Positions 11,178 to 21,601 of a stretch of DNA of 64,000 nucleotides are shown here, in pieces. The notes below the pieces were generated by a model. It had not been told where the DNA came from, ran no database searches, and saw only the letters and a program-made list of their open reading frames with translations. The stretch spans positions 163,312-227,311 of the forward strand of contig PDUO01000023.1 in NCBI GenBank assembly GCA_003008705.1. Reading direction: 5' to 3'. The position numbers were made by a program, and so were the translations under genes. The stretch comes from Pezicula radicicola (Eukaryota; Ascomycota; Leotiomycetes; Helotiales; Dermateaceae). Positions within the stretch are counted from its first letter, which is position 1. Every line of letters starts with the position of its first letter.

Positions 11178-11720
11178 GCTCAAATTTCTTTCTTTTCTCT
11201 TCTTCTGATACTGCATCTCACGGGCTCCCATTCATATTTGCATAATTTCTGGATCTTTTTTTACACTTTTAGGTTTTCATAATGCTTGTGGGTTGCAGCC
11301 CAGGTTTTCGGGTTAAGCGAAGGGGTTTTCTTTCACCTTATGGACTTTCCTAAAGACCATGGAAGATGTTACAGCATAACCACACAATTTGTGAGCCTTT
11401 GGTTTATTGTTGAGAGTTTTTCACGTAACATTAAATTAATGTACTGATTTTGTTCACAGTACTAAAGTTGCTGAACAGGAAAGTCCAAGAATGTATGATG
11501 AATGCGGGAAAAGGGGGTGGCAGTACACTAGTCCCTCGTAACCGAGTCTTGTCAGCCACACTTTGAACGCTTAGTAAGCCTGGGAAGAAAACTTTCTTAG
11601 CTTTCCTAGGACTCTCATAATATATCTTTGTATCAAAAAAAGAGTTTATAGTCCGCCTTTAAGTATTTGCTAATTGTCTGTAAGTGTAGTTTCCCTGAAC
11701 CTCTAATCGTCAACTGTAAT
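11178..11720. other. intergenic
   Basis: No gene or repeat recognised between the tRNA and the CorA-like pseudogene. Confidence 0.4.
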
Positions 11721-12780
11721 TTAAGACGCAAGCTGAGGTAACTCAGACTGTTCTCCAAAGTCCATTCTTAGATTCCTAGATTTTAAGGACTTCCCAAACC
11801 AAGTCTTCCAAGGTAAAAACACAGCCATTGCCCAAGTTAACAGCACCAATACCGTTAGCGGTATCGTCACAGCCCAATAATATCTAAATCCTGTATTCAT
11901 TACTGGAGCCCCATTGTTACCCCAATCAAATACTGGAATGGCAAATATAGCCTTCTTTTTATCAGCAGCGAGACATATGAAGAAGAGGAAGAAGGCGAAG
12001 AAACTAACAGCAATGAACGTCCATGGTAAGAAGAACATTCCTAAAACAGTGATGGTTTTCATCGAACTACTGTCTCGTTTGCTTTCAACTGCAATAGTTC
12101 GCATCACAGCGCTATCTTCTTTACTTGTCAAGGTAGTTATGCTCTCCAAAGCAATGACTAAACATCCTAAACCCACAGTATCAACCCCAAGCCTCTTACT
12201 GATATAATTCAAGCTTCTTGTCGTCGAGAGGAAATCTAGTTCGAGCGGATTTCCGACCGGACGATCGCTATACTAATGCTATCCCATCATTTCTTCCATA
12301 TCGTTGAGTTTGAGATCGCAACTTTTAGTCCTTTCATGGTAAGATTCAATCTCAAGCTCCACTGCGAAGATAGGGAGCAATAAAAAACGATCGCAATACA
12401 CCAGTTCTTCTTGAAGACGTCTAAACAGCGGCAATGTCTTGAAATAAGTAGTTTTAGAGATAATGAGAGCATGCGTTATGTTTGTCTGCTTGTCATATGT
12501 TACAGCAAGCTGATAAAAGTCCGATCGATAGAATCCAACCTTGAAAATAATTCCTAGATAAAAGACCAAAAAACTGTAAATCTATACTCTCTGGAATACA
12601 TGGAAATTTTGACATACCTTGTACAGGGTTATCCTGGTCGTCGCCGTGAAACTTTACACTACGGACCTGAAAGTTTGAGAGAAGACGCAAAAATTCACTC
12701 GGCAGTCTAAGATTCTTCTCTATCCTCGCGAACGAATCACGTCTAAATGAAAGCATCGGAAATCCGGTTGTGTAATTCAA
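11721..12780 (-). pseudogene. CorA-like Mg2+ transporter-type protein, two nonsense codons
   Basis: Exons on the minus strand are 12780-12618 and 12553-11721 (intron 12554-12617). In-frame TAG codons sit at 12281-12279 and 12275-12273. Across them the frame stays open: MEEMMG-stop-H-stop-YSDRPVGNPLELDF, then LSTTRSLNYISKRLGVDTVG. The C-terminus has the two-helix pattern of fungal CorA/ZntB-like proteins: VLGMFFLPWTFIAVSFFAFF, a loop, then YYWAVTIPLTVLVLLTWAMA. Upstream are FPMLSFRRDSFARIEKNLRL and LPIFAVELEIESYHERTKSC, in the usual order. Both stops read as CAG to TAG. The true N-terminus may lie further upstream, and the GxN pore motif is not evident. The gene is inactive unless translation restarts after the stops. 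Confidence 0.82.
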
Positions 12781-14145
12781 ATTACATTCTCCAATTCTGC
12801 ATCGGCAGATTTAGCTTCATGAATTATGGGGATAAGATTAAATGGATAGTATACGTAAGCCGCCTAGTGGCTTTTCTTGACTTGATGCGGAGGACTGATC
12901 GGTACTCTAGCCAAGCGCATTAGTAAAGTAAATTCGGACTTGGAATCTATACTTACTGCGCTAAACTAACTACCTAGCGAAGAATCATCTAATCTCCCCT
13001 CCTGCACAGGATTTAGTTGGTTTGGATACCTAAGAATCTCCAGATATTGGCACACGCTTGTCTTGGCAAACTCCACAGTGTTCGCAGATGGGTTATCCTG
13101 GGTTTATTATATTAAGACGTGATTTTCGAAGTGTTTCGTAAAACCCAACGTAAGCCTTGTATATCAGTTCCACAGGAATGTGCATTAGTAGAATTTGACC
13201 TGGTGCAGCGTGTTCTCTGCTTTTATTCGAATGGTCCAGCAAATAGAGCTTTGCGATTTAACAATGGGTATATAACCACTTGGGCATAAAGTTCTGTAAT
13301 TAGCAGTCGGCTTTTGAGATCTATCAGAAGACTACAGAGATAATCAGTGAGGCCGGTATTCAAAAGGTTGCATATCTATGTGAAATGATGGAATATTTTT
13401 AACCCACTCAATAACTAAGCAATGTAGATCGTAAGGCACTTTGTTAGCTGCTTAATCTCTTTCAATTCCCCAGTAAAGAACTAAACCTACTTTGTATAAT
13501 TTTCTAGTGCGCATTGCTGCTAAGTGTCATTCTACAGCTAATTATATTATCTATTAGGCTTAGCTTTCAGTGTTCAACCTCATGTTAAACAGTATTTTGA
13601 AATCTTTTGCTGAAGCGACCCAGCTCTTAGTTTTTCTTTAAGATGGTCGAGAAAAGCATGGTTACTTGTAAATGGTTCCTATCACCACCCCCGAACTCAT
13701 CCACACCATGAAAAGCTACACTCTTTGTAGTTGGATAGCTTGTCTATACGTTGCTGGCGTGCTGGCGTGTGGGCACTTCCTTCTGGAAAATTTGGCGGTA
13801 GAAGTAATGGCTGTTCGAATAATATCACCCCCAAGGTCTTTATAGTCAGCCTAGTAAGTAAAATCCATAAGACAGAAATTCATTCCTAGTACTCTCAGAA
13901 TATCTGCTTAAACAAGTAAGATCGTATAGGTCACGCCTGAAGCTGAGTTCTGGTAGAACATACCTGAATTCGACTTACTCGCAATCAATATTACCGTTCC
14001 AGGGTTCTCTCCAATCTTGCCGGATGCTCATTGCACGCCGATGGCCAGATCTGTCAGGTTGTCACTGGGGAAGGAGGTTAGCAAACTTCAGCTGTAGAAA
14101 GTATCGGTTGATGACGTTAGGACAGAGATCAATGCCGGAAACACT
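12781..14145. other. gene-poor stretch
   Basis: Stop-rich AT-rich sequence. No gene, RNA or clear repeat. The last 150 bases are open in the frame of the ORF at 14146 except for a TAG (about 14096), so the ORF may be the tail of a larger broken gene. Confidence 0.4.
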
Positions 14146-14511
14146 ATGAATGCTCTCGGCATATCAAAATATTTCAACCTTACATCTACCTACTTCTTGA
14201 TTGGAGGATTAGCTGCCATTAATCCCGCATGCGGGACACTAGGAAGTGTTGTCTTCTCAAAGTACGCTGTGCAGGTTAGCCTAGACTACGAAATCGACCC
14301 ACGCGAACTGCCTGAAAAATACAGCACAGGTCAGGTACGTCTTGGAGCCAAAGCTCCTGACGAGTATCCCCTGTTTCTTTATGGTAGTGAAATCTTCGAA
14401 AAGAGAGAAGATGGTTTGTATGAAAAGCTGCAGCCGGGGCCTACCACAAAGAAGGTCTGCCTCGGGAAATCAGAGAAGGGGAAGTGGGGATTTGCTGTTT
14501 TTGAGACTTGA
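14146..14511 (+). CDS. hypothetical protein, possibly 3' end of a broken gene
   Basis: A 121-aa frame (start MNALGISKYFNLTSTYFLIG, end SEKGKWGFAVFET). It has a hydrophobic segment at residues 12-40 and a charged C-terminal half with two Gly-rich turns (YGSEIFEKREDGLYEKL and KVCLGKSEKGKWGF). No known family recognised. The same frame is open upstream (GKEVSKLQL-stop-KVSVDDVRTEINAGNT), interrupted by one TAG that reads naturally as CAG. The listed start may therefore be an internal Met of a pseudogene. Coding character is moderate. Confidence 0.35.
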   Translation: MNALGISKYFNLTSTYFLIGGLAAINPACGTLGSVVFSKYAVQVSLDYEIDPRELPEKYSTGQVRLGAKAPDEYPLFLYGSEIFEKREDGLYEKLQPGPTTKKVCLGKSEKGKWGFAVFET

Positions 14512-14649
14512 TCGTCTGAAATCACAGAAGCTAAGAGTTTTAGAATTATTTCTTGAGTAGAGCGTGGAGTATAGGAGTCTTTCAAGAGTAGGCATTTGAT
14601 ATTCTTAGGAACAGTCTTTTACCTATAATGAATTAAGACAAAATCGAGC
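14512..14649. other. spacer before 5S rRNA
   Basis: Short AT-rich spacer with nothing recognised. Confidence 0.4.
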
Positions 14650-14768
14650 ACATACGACCATAGACTGAGGAGAACTGGGCATCCCGTCCGCTCTGCCATA
14701 CATAAGCCTCAGATCGGTAGATTAGTAGTTGGGTGGGTGACCACCAGCGAATACCTACTGTTGTATGT
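14650..14768 (+). rRNA. 5S ribosomal RNA
   Basis: Starts ACATACGACCATAG and ends GTTGTATGT, which pair as helix I. Conserved blocks are CATCCCGTCCGCTC, the loop A/helix III region, TTAGTAGTTGGGTGGGTGAC and CCACCAGCGAAT. The helix II arms are CTGAGG and CCTCAG; compared with the familiar filamentous-fungal GTGTGG/CCACAC they carry matching changes on both sides, so pairing is kept. The internal Pol III control region is contained within the gene and a T-run follows at once. As usual in Pezizomycotina, it is a single dispersed copy, not in the rDNA. Confidence 0.93.
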
Positions 14769-14772
14769 TTTT
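14768..14772 (+). terminator. Pol III terminator of 5S rRNA
   Basis: T-run directly at the 3' end of the 5S gene. Confidence 0.7.
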
Positions 14773-16239
14773 GCTGGTGTACTTTTTTTATATTCTCGCT
14801 AGCTGCGGCCAGCGTAGCCACTACTATATAAGCAGTTCCCGGCAAACTTCCAATCTCTTCACATCAGATGTCGAGGACCTTCTCATGCTGTGTTGTGCTT
14901 CAAGGATTATATCTTTACATTAAATTGATGAGGGAAAGAGTCCACTGTGATGTCTGCCACGGCTCTCTCTCGCGTCAGCCTTAAAATCACGAAACGCGAC
15001 TCAAGAGATCGTCTCACCGCAAACCAGCTTTTGGAGGACGAGTGGCTTAAGGAGCACGCTGAGAGGACTGTATGATGGTATTCAAAGGAAGACTGGGAGA
15101 AATTACAGGTGTAGTGTGTGTCAAATATCAGTTTCAAACACGTCTCAATCCTATTACGAGATATAGAAAGACGAGAACAAATTGCATCTTTACTTAATTT
15201 GCATACACTAAGAACTCTTTCATGATGGAAGCATGCAAGCATAGATAGTTGCCACTTTTGCTACTGGCTGAAGGACCTCAAGTGGTGAGTTAGGAACCGC
15301 CCTTCGCTCTCATTTCCCTTAGAAAAGAATACTTGGACTTTATTTTTCTGAAGTGTTTGACTTAGTAGTATAGCTGTGCTAACGAGACCATGGATGGACT
15401 TGTTGATTAGTGCTAAATTGGCTGAGGTCGATTTATAATTGTGCCTTGGCAGTGATACAACTACTCTTTAAGGAAACCTCGCTAACAAGCCTCCTGTTCA
15501 ACTATATACTAGATAACAAAGCACTGTCTTAATCGATTTCACAAAGACGCCAAGAAGTGTCAAATAACTAGTATCTCCTACCTAAATCTGCGGTTGTATT
15601 AGTGTTCAGCGATCAAAATGAACGTGAACACGCACAGAAATGGAAAGGAGCATAGAAAGGAATTTGGCGCATTAGTAGACAGCCCCCTTCCTCTCGGGAA
15701 TAGTAAAAAGGAAATCTAGATCCTGAACTGTTTTTAAAAACACGTGGTCGCTAACGAGTACAGTACTTAAGCCCTAATCTTTGAAAATCAAACTTGTTTT
15801 AACGATACACTAACAAATGTTCCCCCTTGAGGCTTATTCCACTATGTACTAGTCTTACAACCTAAGAAAATAAATAAAATCAACAAGAACAGTACAAGCA
15901 CTTATTATTGTTACGCCACTCTAGATAAGCAAGCTTTTTATACTTAGGCGAGCAGAAGTACCTATCTTACGACCCTTAACGGAAACATACGCCCAGTTAC
16001 GAATCAGGATTGACGATAATTCACCGACTAGCCGAATACGGTACTTGGTACAGGAAGCATCGGCACGAAATGTCGCCGTTTTTGACATGTTGCATACCGA
16101 TGATAAATATCTACATGTTACTCACCGCTACTTTGCACTGCATGCCATTATTTCCTGCTACCTTCTATCTAAACTTTCTCAACTAGTTTAATTTCATCAG
16201 TCATCACTCTAAACTGAATATCAAGAATACGCAGACATC
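14773..16239. other. gene-poor stretch, then P450 promoter
   Basis: No gene is supported. A minus ORF at 14907-15242 lacks coding features. The sequence is AT-rich with many stops. The final few hundred bases are presumably the promoter/5'UTR of the P450. Confidence 0.4.
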
Positions 16240-18012
16240 ATGCCAAGAATAACACCGCCTCGTGGTGGTGTCATAATATACCTACGAGATGGCATAGGGT
16301 TTCCAACACTTATACTCGGTGCTCTAGTCTTAGTAAGATAAACTTCCACTCCGAAAGAATTAAACTAACAATTTCCAGACAATATGCTTTCTCCTCGCCA
16401 GAATAATCTACCGCATATATTTCCATCCCCTCGCCAAATATCCCGGACCCAAACTTGCAGCAGCAACACGACTCTGGTACGTTTCAAAGATGGTGACAGG
16501 ACGTCTTGTATTCGATATCGATGAAGCACACAAAAAATACGGACCAGTAGTTCGTACAGCACCTAGTGAATTATCCTTTATTTCTGCTGCGGCCTGGAAT
16601 GATATTTATGGCTTTCGAGGTGGTAAACCTGAGATGACAAAGGACACACCTTTTTTTACTAGCCCTTCTAATCCTGGTGGGATTTTATCTGCTGAGAAGG
16701 AAAAACATGGTCATTTACGACGTTTGATGTCGAGAGGATTCTCGGAGGCGGCGCTGAGGGAACAGGAATCTATTATTATGGGGTATACGGATTTGTTTAT
16801 GCGGCGGCTTCATGAACATGAAGAACAGGGGAAGATTGTTGAGATGACTTCTTGGTATAATGTGAGTAATCCCTCTTCGTGATTCTACTATAAATTTTGA
16901 CGATTAATAATGTTCAGTTCTTCACATTCGATATAATCGGCGATCTCTCATTCGGAGAACCATTCGGTTGCCTCGAATCCTCCTCCTACCACCCATGGGT
17001 AAAACTGATATTCGACAGCGTGCAATTCGTCTACTTCAGTCAAGCCTTAGCATACTACCCCAAGATACAAGGACTTCTTCCAATAATCCTACCAATCATC
17101 ATACCTAAAGCCATCTTAAGGAAATATGAGGCACACTACAAGCTGACAGTAGAAAAAGCTATGAGGCGCAAAGCAAGTAAAATGGACAGAGCGGACTTCG
17201 TATCGAATTTGATCAAACCCGAAAATCACGTTAGTGATCGTGATTTGATTGATAACTGTGGTATTTTGATTATTGCCGGGAGTGAAACAACGGCTACTAC
17301 ATTAAGTGCTGTAACTTTCTACCTGACACACAATCCAGAGGCATTATCGAAATTAGTTGACGAAATTCGCTCTCGTTTTAACGACGTATCTGAGATTAAC
17401 TTTGTCAATGTTGGTCAACTGAAGTATATGACGGCATGTTTGAATGAAGCACTTCGTTTATTCTCCCCAGCTCCAACTGGTCTTGCTCGACTGGTGCCTG
17501 CGGGTGGTGATTATATCGACGGTAATTGGGTAGCCGGTGGTGTAAGTCCTTTTTCAAGTGTCATTCCTCACTGATAAGTTATAATGAGATGATTAACTGA
17601 CTTTAAAATATCTGATAGACTGATGTTTGTGTCCACAATTACCCTACAAACATTAGCGCAACCAATTTCTTCAAGCCCACTGAATTTATTCCAGAACGAT
17701 GGACGGGCGATCCACGATTCGCCAATGACAACCGAAATGCTATGCAACCTTTTAGCACTGGTCCTAGAAATTGCATTGGTCAAAAGTAAGGACCTGTTGT
17801 TTATTCTAGCATTGTACGGAGCATGAATTTGCTAACAGATTTTTCAAATTAGTCTGGCTTTCGTTGAGATGAGACTCGTTCTTGCTCGGCTATTGTGGGA
17901 ATTTGATATTGAAGCGTGTGAAGGCCAGGAGAAATGGAACCAGATTAATGTTTTCCTGGTGTGGGAAAAGAAACCTTTGAATATTAGGCTTAAGAAGGTG
18001 TCAAGACCATAG
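16240..18012 (+). CDS. cytochrome P450 monooxygenase
   Basis: Exons 16240-16332, 16379-16861, 16918-17541, 17619-17785 and 17853-18012 join to 508 aa. A membrane anchor is formed by the hydrophobic N-terminus ([11 protein letters not shown] plus [15 protein letters not shown]), followed by the proline hinge [10 protein letters not shown]. The I-helix oxygen motif is AGSETT, the K-helix ExxR is EALR, the PERF-like motif is FIPERW, and the heme-binding loop is [10 protein letters not shown] with the cysteine ligand. Length and motifs are complete, so it should be active. The style ([19 protein letters not shown] before the last third) resembles the isotrichodermin C-15 hydroxylase/benzoate hydroxylase-like fungal P450s, but the substrate is not inferable. 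It works with an NADPH-P450 reductase at the ER. No biosynthetic cluster partner is adjacent. Confidence 0.92.
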
Positions 18013-19038
18013 AAAGAGTAGAGATGGGGGAACTGTATACCGAAATCATCTCATTTGGCCCTTAATCTTTTACTCAGACACAAGGACTAGCTTTCCTACT
18101 AGTCCATCCACTCTGTGCCATTCATATATGGGAGAAGTAGACCCAGAATCAATCCCCATCTCAATGAAAGGCATCATTTGCACAAATTGTATTTTATAGA
18201 AGGATCCAAAAAGTTGTTTTGGACATCACTACCCCAAGTATCAACTTGAGTACAATAAAATCTCCATGCTCATAACCATTGTTCAATAGGCACAATATAA
18301 GTGGGCAGCAACATATGGGTGGCAATGGGTTTGTATTGTATTCTGTGTAGAAGCTAGAGTGCCAGAATGGGCCTACGTGTAGTGGTCAATCACATGACTA
18401 TTCCCATATATTCACTATATTCAACAACCATTCATTAGAAGATTAACCAGTCAACAACGGTGGGAAAATCAAGTGAGCCGCTTCGCGACAGGATTGAAAA
18501 CTTAAATTCACCACTTATTCATCACTCAGTCCCCAGCTTCAGATTCCTTATACTTGCTCAAGTATCAAAGTCTCTCATCCTCAGTTCCCCTCTTTTATGT
18601 GCATCTTGGCAACAAGTAAAGGAGTAACAAGTCTTACTAATAGTCAATTAATTTATAAGATATGACTCTACCTTCTCACCCTTAGTATTTACTGTCCATT
18701 TAGAACAACTTCATTGTCATCAATTATTCATAATTTAGTAAATTAAAATTGTGTTCATATCTATCTATCCATACTCGCATTCTCTCTCTCATTAACCATA
18801 AGCATAACTTCAACCTCAACAATATAGCTCTCTTACCTAAATAACCTACTTAACTCAGGTATCTCAATCTATTATTACTAAACTCCGTGTAGTGACCATG
18901 GTTATCACACCTTCCACCCTCCTAAAACATGTAACAAGACAGCGTTAATAAGCAAAATCACATTACTTTAGAATTTCAATTTCTTACAAAATGGATGCTC
19001 CAACACGTAACAAATTAACAACCAAAACCTCTGCAAGT
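18013..19038. other. convergent intergenic region
   Basis: 3' flanks of P450 (+) and Gal80-like gene (-). AT-rich with CT-rich runs. No gene seen. Confidence 0.5.
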
Positions 19039-20455
19039 TTACAACCCCTCCAAAAACCGATGTCTCTCAACCGCATCCTCAAAAGTACACAACAACCCCT
19101 CCCCATACCCTGGTGGTGCACCACTAACACCGCCCTTCAAAACCTCCTTAATCCCCTCGTAAACTCTTCCCACATTCCTAGCCGGCAGCGGCAATTCCTC
19201 AATCCACTTTTTCTCTCCCTCAGCAATCTTAACCTCAACAACCTCAACCTCACCACTCTCCAAATCCTGCCTCTCAATCTTACTATCCGGATATCCAATC
19301 TGCAAAAATGGCCCCGAAGCAGTAATTCTTAAATTCCCTTTAGTTCCATGAATTCGCCAATCTAATCCTGGTGTTCCACTAAAAGTTGGAGCGGGACCAC
19401 CGAGGAGGGTTACGGAAATTGGGATTTGTTTTTCTGGGAGAGTTCCTTGGAGGAAGATTGTATCGTCTGATGTTTTGGGGTGGTGGTCTGAGAGGACAGT
19501 TTTTCCGTCGTCGGAGAGGAGGGTTATGAATGGACGACGGGTTGCGAGGAGGGAGTTTATGTTGTTTTCGTTGGGGTTGGTTTTGAAGTAGGATCCGAAT
19601 GCTATGGAATGATTTGTTAGTAGTTTTGTTCTTTATACTTGGTTTCTATTGTGGCGCTTCTATTCTTTAGTACGAGAGTATATCTTACCATGTTGAATGT
19701 AGTCTATAGCGTGACCGAGATGGATCGTCACTAGATTGCCACCAATTTCTTTACGGCCAAGGTATTCAATATTCTCGATCACCGTTGGGCCACCCTGGGA
19801 AGCGTAAGAGGTCCAGGTGCTGCTTAAAACGTCCCCGATTGCATTAGTGGCGAGGAGATGCTTCAATGTGTTGATAATGGGATCTTGTCGTGCCTATAAA
19901 GGAGCGAAACCTGTTAGTCAAAACGTGATTATCTAATGTCATACGATAATGTCCAGGAAAAGAGCTCTGAAGCACAGGGCTTTTGTGGACCGAAAAGACA
20001 AGACATACCTGCAATCCAACACAACCATTTTTGACACCAGACTCATTCTTCAATTTCAAAAGCTCCTCCGCATCCGCAAGACTTTTACCAAGTGGCCATT
20101 CAACAAAAACACTCTTTCCCTTCTTCAAGGCTGGTGAGATAGTACTATAATGTCTATCAACTCTAACAGAGCAGACAACCAGATCTACATTCTCATCCGC
20201 AGCAATATCTAGAAAAATTGGTTAGCACAAGGTTCATTTGTCTGAAAAGAAAATCGACATCATACCCTCAGAATCCCCATAAGGCTTCACACCCTCCCCC
20301 AACTCAAAGGTCTCAATAGCCCGCTTCGCACTCTCCACTGAACTGTTCTGGACAGCAACGATCTCATAATCCTCTGATCTCTTCAAATACGGAAGATGAG
20401 CGCCAGCAGCCCAGCCCTTAGAAAGGCCAATGATCCCGACGCGGATTGGTGCCAT
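19039..20455 (-). CDS. Gal80-like NAD(P)-binding oxidoreductase (Gfo/Idh/MocA family)
   Basis: Exons on the minus strand are 20455-20266, 20208-20009, 19893-19689 and 19601-19039, giving 385 aa. The N-terminus has the Rossmann motif VGIIGLSKGWAAGAHLPYL (GxxG type with the GW insertion seen in Gal80-type proteins). DLVVCSVRVDRHY and then FVEWPLGKSLADAEEL follow, the latter holding the EWP(L/K) motif that replaces the EKP of active dehydrogenases. GGNLVTIHLGHAID is in the catalytic-domain region. In yeasts Gal80 is a repressor of galactose genes; in filamentous fungi most relatives are of unknown substrate and may be true dehydrogenases. The first exon ends in the Rossmann domain, and all introns have good GT-AG ends. 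Convergent with the P450. Confidence 0.85.
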
Positions 20456-21601
20456 GCCTCCCGGTATCTGATGCTCAAAAATGAAAATATGTTTCTTGAT
20501 TGTTCTTGAGCCGTAAGATGTTTGCCGTGATGATAAGAGGTCTGGAAATAATTGAAAGAATGGAAAGTTGGACCGATGAGGGGTTCTTGGTGGGGTATCT
20601 ATCTTTTGACTATATATACTGGCGCCGGAACATCATCGGCGTTAAGATCTTGATTACAGCACAACGAGTTTATGCATATGTCATCGGCAGCACAGCTTAC
20701 AAATAAATATAACGGCCAACTTAACGTGGCAATGACTGAGAATGAAAATACGTAAATTTAGGATAGATATCCCTCGTCGGGCAATGAAGAACGCAGAGGA
20801 TCTATATGAGCATACGAACTTACCCTACAATACTTACAGATCCAAACTCGCTTGTCGTATGGAGATAAATACCTTCTTACCTTGGCGTCATTTTCAAAGA
20901 CTGAAACTCCATTCATTAAATGGCTCTTCGATTCAATGAGGACTCTGTAACTCAGACTTCTGTGGTCGAGTAGTAAAGTTTTCTAATACACAGATGGACA
21001 TGCCCATTTGCTTCACGCCATGACTTCGCCTGCATCGCCTTGCACCACAGAACATATGGAAAGTAACTTCGAAGTCTCAAAGACATCGGACGGGAAAGTA
21101 TCACGAAAAAGGTAAACCTGTGTGTGGAACAGTACCCTCAAAAGCTCGTGGAAGAAATATCAAGAATAGTCAATTCCCACCCCATCGCCCAATATGCCAG
21201 ATTAGACCAATATACTCCAAACAAGCCCCCCCTATGAATCAAGCATCAAGCTCCCAGCCTCCTCCCATGGAGTATTTTGGGCAAAAGCTTCGCTGCTCCG
21301 CCGCGCAAAGAATTTTTTTTTAAATGTAGACACAAAGGATAAACCGCACATCGCCGTTGGGATGATTTTAAGGCTCTTCCATAAAAACGCCGTCGTCGAA
21401 TGTTGTAGGACAAAAAAGGTGCTGCGAAAATTTGAATGGAATTTTCGGATTGTGGTGGGTGATGTGGAAATTGTTTCGAGGTGGTATGTGTTCTGCAGCT
21501 GGTTGGTGATCTGATGTCGTGATTTATAGCGCGCACCCGGCGCTTTGTGATGCAAGGAAATGTACATTATCATTAAGTTGTTGAGGAGGTTCGGACTTCG
21601 T
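20456..21601. other. intergenic (promoter of Gal80-like gene; 3' region of LIM-RhoGAP)
   Basis: No gene seen. Short ORFs on the plus strand have no family signal. A long minus-strand frame running to 21232 is an out-of-frame shadow of the RhoGAP last exon. Confidence 0.45.
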
